DNA of 64,000 bases, taken from Chryseobacterium indologenes. GTDB taxonomy: Bacteria > Bacteroidota > Bacteroidia > Flavobacteriales > Weeksellaceae. The stretch is from assembly GCF_018362995.1 (NCBI RefSeq), contig NZ_CP074372.1:1736001-1800000 (forward strand). The letters are read 5' to 3'. The position numbers and the translations under genes were made by a program. The number at the start of each line of letters is the position of its first letter. Position 1 is the first letter of the stretch. The notes under the pieces are model-generated. The model made no database searches. It was not told where the DNA came from and saw only the letters and a program-made list of their open reading frames with translations. Below are positions 63,646 to 64,000 of the stretch, piece by piece.

Positions 63646-64000
63646 TTAAATGGTTGTCAGAATAATAATGGCCAGCGCTTTGAGCCTGAATACCATCCAG
63701 GAAATGGTAGGTAGAAAATTTAATTTTAGTATTCGACATCTTCTTATATGTTCCAGAAACATGATCAATACTACCATTCCAAAGTATATCAGATAAAAGA
63801 CAGGGCGAAAATCGGTCATCAGCGCAGGAATTAACAGTAAAGTCCCGATTAAGGAAACAGTCATCATATTTCCGAGATAATCCCAGATTTTACCTTTGAG
63901 ATAAGTTTTTAAAAAGAGAGTCTGCCAAACGATCTGACCAAGACAAACGGCAAATTCTCTCAGAAAATTCCTGTCTAAATTAAAACCCAGCTTTACGGAA
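63646..64000 (-). CDS. Membrane protein, partial at window edge
   Basis: The minus-strand frame is open to base 64000, so the N-terminus lies outside; 117 residues are visible. Two or three hydrophobic helices (LIGTLLLIPALM, FYLIYFGMVVLIMFL, LKALAIIILTTI) with short basic loops are present. I do not recognise the family. It lies just upstream of the SRPBCC/TIGR01777 pair on the same strand and could be co-transcribed with them. Confidence 0.6.
   Translation of the reverse strand, partial: SVKLGFNLDRNFLREFAVCLGQIVWQTLFLKTYLKGKIWDYLGNMMTVSLIGTLLLIPALMTDFRPVFYLIYFGMVVLIMFLEHIRRCRILKLNFLPTISWMVFRLKALAIIILTTI

Overview
The window looks like chromosome of a Chryseobacterium-like member of the Bacteroidota (Weeksellaceae/Flavobacteriia). 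I base this on the AT-rich composition, a SusC/SusD pair, signal peptides ending in ...AQ, a GldA-like ATPase, LytTR signalling, and several promoters with the Bacteroidota -7 box TAnnTTTG. No rRNA or intact tRNA gene, insertion sequence, plasmid origin or CRISPR array was seen. The genus is inferred from overall resemblance, not from a marker gene.

Layout. 1-6671 is the 3' end of an extracellular contractile injection system (eCIS) locus: tape-measure protein (cut by the window edge), AAA+ ATPase, a 1024-residue candidate cargo toxin with a peptidoglycan-binding-like domain near the front and a deaminase-like tip, and one to three candidate immunity genes. 12811-6964 (minus strand) is a compact five-gene operon that I read as ergothioneine synthesis and uptake: egtD, egtB, an EgtV-type ATPase, an EgtU-type permease fused to a circularly permuted binding domain, and a MalY/PatB-type PLP C-S lyase that could fill the EgtE step. 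13173-22769 holds an MG2/TonB-plug protein, a membrane-anchored AraC regulator, a serine hydrolase, an XRE regulator with a 20-bp palindromic operator, and small accessory genes among dispersed repeats.

22770-23485 has no gene. It carries about 22 degenerate units of a 22-bp tandem repeat, followed by two tRNA 3'-end remnants. 23486-37974 contains regulators and enzymes, including two paralogous cassettes in which an NAD(P)-binding oxidoreductase gene precedes an AraC gene, a cold-shock protein beside a broken DEAD-box helicase, a GT14 glycosyltransferase, a YcaQ-type glycosylase and a secreted adenosine deaminase. 38277-43161 is a SusCD uptake system preceded by a palindrome, a promoter and a 50-codon Met/Cys-rich leader ORF, which suggests control by sulfur amino acid supply.

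43200-64000 holds a long TCTA microsatellite, two of three copies of a dispersed palindromic repeat, an acyltransferase, a LytS/LytTR-type two-component pair, a GldA-like ATPase, a flotillin-like SPFH protein with three extra N-terminal repeats, a patatin, dihydrolipoyl dehydrogenase, a GH3 glycosidase and a GH29 alpha-L-fucosidase. The most unusual items are the deaminase-tipped eCIS cargo, the ergothioneine operon with its permuted transporter, the 22-bp array, and the Met/Cys leader before SusCD.
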